From JANXQE01 sp035651635 (GTDB taxonomy: Bacteria; Verrucomicrobiota; Verrucomicrobiia; Limisphaerales; UBA8199): a DNA stretch of 64,000 nt. Below the pieces are notes generated by a model, which was not told where the DNA came from, made no database searches, and saw nothing but the letters and a program-made list of their open reading frames with translations. The position numbers and the translations under genes are program-made. Positions 60,773-64,000 of the stretch are shown here, piece after piece. The stretch lies in NCBI GenBank assembly GCA_035651635.1, contig DASRFK010000020.1:28695-92694 (forward strand). The letters are read 5' to 3'. How positions within the stretch are numbered: the first letter of the stretch is position 1; every line of letters starts with the position of its first letter.

Positions 60773-62563
60773 ATGGACGCAGCGCATATAAGAAATTTCA
60801 GCATCATTGCTCATATCGATCACGGAAAGACGACCCTTTCGGATCGTTTATTGCACCGGACCGGGACCATTTCGACCCGCGATATGGAGGATCAATTGCT
60901 AGACTCGATGGACTTGGAGCGGGAACGCGGCATTACCATAAAGGCCCACCCCGTCACCATGACCTATGAGGCCCGAAACGGTGAGCAATACGAACTCAAT
61001 TTGATCGACACTCCCGGGCATGTGGATTTTTCCTACGAAGTCTCCCGGAGCTTGAGCGCGTGCGAAGGAGCCTTGCTAATCATCGATGCCGCGCAAGGCG
61101 TTGAGGCCCAGACGGTCGCCAACGTGCACCTGGCGATGAAGCAAAACCTCGCTATTATTCCCGTCATCAACAAGATCGATCTGCCCCATGCGAACGTGGC
61201 GCAGACCCGCCAGCAGTTGGAAGATATTCTGGCCATCCCGGGTGAGTCCGCGATTCTCGCCAGTGCCAAGGAGGGGATCGGCATTGACGATATCCTCGAA
61301 GCCATCGTGGCGCGCGTGCCTGCGCCTAAACCAACCGGCGCGGCGTCTTTGCAAGCTCTCGGGTTTGATTCCTACTTCGATACGTACAAGGGTGTGGTGA
61401 CGCACGTGCGCGTCTTCAACGGCGAACTGAAGGCCGGCATGCAGGTCAAGCTCCTGCACTCGGGCAAGAACGTTGAGATCAAGGAAGTCGGCAGTTTCAA
61501 CCCCAAACCGTACGTGCGGGAGAAGCTCGAGATCGGCGAGACCGGCTACATGACCGCCAACATCAAGAGCCCGCAGGAGGTCAAGATGGGCGACACGATT
61601 ACGGATGCCCGCCATCCTTCCGCCGCATTGCCTGGATTCAAGGAAATCCACCCGATGGTTTTCAGCGGTATTTACCCGATAAACACCGCCGATTACGAGC
61701 ACCTCAAAGCCAACCTGGCCAAGCTTCAGCTCAACGATTCGGCTTTTGTCTTTCAGGCCGAAACCTCGGTAGCGCTGGGGTTTGGTTTTCGCTGCGGCTT
61801 CCTGGGATTGCTCCATCTCGAAATCGTCCAGGAACGGCTCCGGCGTGAATACGGCATGGACATCATCGCCACCTATCCCAGCGTCATTTACCGTGTGACC
61901 ATGACGGATAAAACCGTCAAAGAGGTGGATAACCCCGCCTTTCTGCCCGAGCCAACTTACATCGAGAAAATCGAAGAACCGATGGTCAAAGCGTTCGTCA
62001 TCTGTCCCAATGAATATATCGGCGACATGATGGCTTTGCTCTCCGAAAAACGCGGCACGGTCGACCATACCGAAACCATCGACTCACGCCGCGTGATGCT
62101 GACCAGCCTGCTGCCGCTCAACGAGATCCTGATCGATTTTCACGACCGCATAAAAAGCATTACGCGCGGGTACGGCTCGATGGATTACGATCATGCCGGT
62201 TACCAGGAATCGGCCATGGTGAAATTGGACATGCTCGTCAATGGCGAAGCCGTGGATGCGTTTTCCTGCATCGTCCATCGGGATAAAGCGGAGGGCAGGG
62301 GACGGGCCCTGGCTGCCAAACTCAAGGAGGTCATTCCTCGCCAGCAATATGCCGTGGCCATCCAGGCGGCCATTGGCGGCAAAGTGGTTGCCCGCGAAAC
62401 CGTCGGAGCGCTGCGCAAAGACGTCACCGCCAAATGCTATGGCGGCGATATCACCCGCAAACGCAAACTGCTCGAAAAGCAAAAAGAAGGCAAAAAACGC
62501 ATGAAATCCTTCGGCTCAGTCAACATCCCGCAGGAAGCTTTCATCGAAGTGCTCAAGGCGTAG
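60773..62563 (+). CDS. lepA: Elongation factor 4 (back-translocase GTPase)
   Basis: A 596-residue translational GTPase. P-loop AHIDHGKTT (13-21), switch RGITIKAHPVTM, G3 DTPGHVDF and G4 NKIDLP are intact. Domains II and III (EF-G-like) follow, and the LepA-specific C-terminal domain includes GYGSMDYDHAGY and GGDITRKRKLLEKQKEGKKRM. It acts on stalled ribosomes, mainly under stress. Full family length. The start codon ATG 60773 (MDAAHIRNFS) lies close to GGAAA. Its stop is 116 bp before lepB, in the order seen in many bacteria. Confidence 0.98.
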   Translation: MDAAHIRNFSIIAHIDHGKTTLSDRLLHRTGTISTRDMEDQLLDSMDLERERGITIKAHPVTMTYEARNGEQYELNLIDTPGHVDFSYEVSRSLSACEGALLIIDAAQGVEAQTVANVHLAMKQNLAIIPVINKIDLPHANVAQTRQQLEDILAIPGESAILASAKEGIGIDDILEAIVARVPAPKPTGAASLQALGFDSYFDTYKGVVTHVRVFNGELKAGMQVKLLHSGKNVEIKEVGSFNPKPYVREKLEIGETGYMTANIKSPQEVKMGDTITDARHPSAALPGFKEIHPMVFSGIYPINTADYEHLKANLAKLQLNDSAFVFQAETSVALGFGFRCGFLGLLHLEIVQERLRREYGMDIIATYPSVIYRVTMTDKTVKEVDNPAFLPEPTYIEKIEEPMVKAFVICPNEYIGDMMALLSEKRGTVDHTETIDSRRVMLTSLLPLNEILIDFHDRIKSITRGYGSMDYDHAGYQESAMVKLDMLVNGEAVDAFSCIVHRDKAEGRGRALAAKLKEVIPRQQYAVAIQAAIGGKVVARETVGALRKDVTAKCYGGDITRKRKLLEKQKEGKKRMKSFGSVNIPQEAFIEVLKA

Positions 62564-62679
62564 CCGTGGCGTCCGCCGCATCCATCTTATCACGGCGGGT
62601 GTGCGGTATTCGCCTCGGCCCGCGCGAGGGTCGCTCGCCTTTAACCAAGACAGCCCTGCACCGCACCGTCCTTTGAACT

Positions 62680-64000
62680 ATGGCAAAGACTCAAAATCGC
62701 GATTCCAAGCAAGTTCCTGAGCGAGTGCCCTCCCCAGTGCCTGCGGCGGTTCCGGCCGCCGTTGGGGGCTCTTCCTCGGGATCATTCCTCCAGTGGTTAT
62801 TCTCGGGCACGGTTCGCCACGCCACCGCCATGCGAAAGCATGTGCTCAAGCTCCTGAACCATCAGCGGGATATTTTGAGCCCGCAGGCGATCGCCGCCGT
62901 CGAGGCCGGCATGCTCGAACTGCAACGCGCCATCGCCGCCAAATCCGACAAGGCCGCCTTGGAAAGACAGATGGAGAAGCTCGAGGAAGTCGCCAATAAA
63001 TGGCTTAAACCCTATCCCAACGCCGCCTGGCGCGAGAATGTCGAGGTCCTGCTCGTCGCTCTTACGGTGGCCATGGGCATTCGCACGTTCTTTCTCCAGC
63101 CGTTCAAAATTCCCACGGGCTCGATGCAGCCCACTCTCTTTGGCGTGACCTCCACACCCGAAATGGCGCGCATGTTCGAGCCGCCCCAGGAACGCAAGGG
63201 CCCGCCTCTGGTGATTCCCACCGGTTGGGAACGGGTGCGACAATGGTTTGCCGGCGTGTCCTACCTTCACGTGGTTGCCCAGGACGACGGCGCACTCCAG
63301 GCCGTTTCTCCACCCACCAAACTCCTCATCTTCAATCTCTGGCAAACTATCGTCGTTGGCAACAAATCCTACCTCATCTGGTTCCCGCCGGATTATGGAC
63401 AAGCAACCTTGCAGGATCGGGCCGGGTTGCGGCGGGGACAGTTTTTCCACAAAGGTGAGGACATCGTCAACATCAGCGTAACGGCGGGGGATCACCTCTT
63501 CGTGGATCGTCTTACCTATAATTTCCGGGCGCCGGACCGCGGTGAGATCATCGTCTTCGAGACCCGCGGGATCCAACAATTACCCCAGGACCAGTTCTAT
63601 ATCAAACGCATGGTCGCCATGGGCTCGGAGAACGTGCAGATCGGCGATGATCGCCACCTGGTGATCAATGGCAAGAGACTCGACAGCTCGACGCCGCATT
63701 TTGAGAAAGTTTATAGCTTCGATCCCAACCAACCACCGCTCGAAAGCCGCTACTCCGGCCACGTCAACGAGAAGATCGCCCGGACCTCGCCCGATTATCG
63801 CGTGCCGCTCGCCCCTTTGTTCCTGGATGCCTCCTCGGTCTTCACCGTCCAGCCCGACCACTTCATTGTCATGGGCGATAACACGATGAACAGCCTGGAT
63901 TCGAGAACTTGGGGCGATTTTCCTGCCAGCAATGTGATCGGCAAATCTTTTTTTGTTTATTGGCCGATTACCGACCGGTTCGGCTGGGGATATCATCGGT
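62680..64000 (+). CDS. lepB: Signal peptidase I, large form (3' end cut by window)
   Basis: 440 codons are visible from ATG 62680 and the gene runs off the window. A Pro/Ala/Ser-rich N-terminal part and a helical region (about 45-115) lead to a membrane segment (VEVLLVALTVAMGIRTFFLQ). The catalytic serine Ser148 is in KIPTGSMQPTL and the general-base lysine Lys309 is in QFYIKRMVAMG. MGDNTMNSLDSRTWGDF then matches the box D/E region. The serine-lysine spacing of about 160 residues is much larger than in E. coli (about 55), due to an extra domain-like insertion. It cleaves signal peptides from exported proteins, of which this window has many. Confidence 0.95.
   Translation, partial: MAKTQNRDSKQVPERVPSPVPAAVPAAVGGSSSGSFLQWLFSGTVRHATAMRKHVLKLLNHQRDILSPQAIAAVEAGMLELQRAIAAKSDKAALERQMEKLEEVANKWLKPYPNAAWRENVEVLLVALTVAMGIRTFFLQPFKIPTGSMQPTLFGVTSTPEMARMFEPPQERKGPPLVIPTGWERVRQWFAGVSYLHVVAQDDGALQAVSPPTKLLIFNLWQTIVVGNKSYLIWFPPDYGQATLQDRAGLRRGQFFHKGEDIVNISVTAGDHLFVDRLTYNFRAPDRGEIIVFETRGIQQLPQDQFYIKRMVAMGSENVQIGDDRHLVINGKRLDSSTPHFEKVYSFDPNQPPLESRYSGHVNEKIARTSPDYRVPLAPLFLDASSVFTVQPDHFIVMGDNTMNSLDSRTWGDFPASNVIGKSFFVYWPITDRFGWGYHR

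Noticed and set aside
1..64000. rRNA, tRNA, prophage or complete insertion sequence
   Set aside because: No cloverleaf-type gene, ribosomal RNA segment, integrase or paired insertion-sequence ends were recognised; only short inverted-repeat elements and one orphan Y1 transposase.

Overview
The window looks like chromosomal DNA of a Gram-negative, free-living, carbohydrate-degrading bacterium. An origin in Verrucomicrobiota (Limisphaerales/Pedosphaera-like) is inferred from the mix of LpxD (an LPS-bearing outer membrane), Tat-exported Gfo/Idh/MocA oxidoreductase, arylsulfotransferase-like and GH9/GH29/GH88-like secreted proteins, formylglycine-enzyme-like folds, and many short GC-rich inverted repeats between genes. 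The DNA is GC-rich. Many genes lack a clear Shine-Dalgarno sequence. No rRNA, tRNA, CRISPR array, prophage or complete insertion sequence was found.

Layout. 1-3.9 kb: 3' end of a LuxR/NarL-type regulator, a REP-associated (Y1) transposase, a tiny membrane protein, ilvA-type threonine deaminase coupled to an UPF0173 hydrolase. 3.9-7.8 kb: metH, with a candidate SahR-like operator upstream. 8-10 kb: two unrecognised soluble proteins. 10-14.3 kb (minus): phosphohexomutase, an isolated nuoA, a DUF2905 protein and an MsbA-like ABC exporter. 14.6-20.4 kb (plus): a cohesin-like-looking exported protein followed by two arylsulfotransferase-family secreted proteins, the first ending in a dockerin. 20.7-23.6 kb: Tat-exported oxidoreductase and a VWA protein. 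23.7-25.7 kb (minus): lpxD and a fatty acid desaturase. 25.9-37.6 kb: a J-domain/FGE-like fusion, several secreted carbohydrate-active-type proteins (heparinase II/III-like, GH29-like, GH88-like), a cyclase, aroB and a short-chain reductase. 37.7-44.4 kb: MoxR ATPase, CAP-domain protein, coiled-coil exported protein and a GH-A-like secreted hydrolase. 44.4-58.5 kb: a 1025-residue FG-GAP-type secreted protein, both class I (two-subunit) and class II fumarases arranged divergently, a small outer-membrane barrel, and a giant protein of about 2255 residues that joins a gingipain-like N-terminal region to a GH9 cellulase and three copies of an unfamiliar 145-residue module. 58.6-64 kb: CheY-like regulator, BON lipoprotein, lepA, and the start of lepB (cut by the window end).

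Together the exported proteins point to a lifestyle built on extracellular polysaccharide breakdown, embedded among housekeeping genes (amino acid and methionine synthesis, TCA cycle, translation, secretion, LPS). The most striking non-coding signal is at least five families of short inverted-repeat elements, roughly 70-200 bp, lying next to gene ends. One copy sits between the divergent fumarase genes, immediately before the fumC ribosome binding site. The most unusual protein is the giant peptidase-like/GH9 fusion at 51730-58497.
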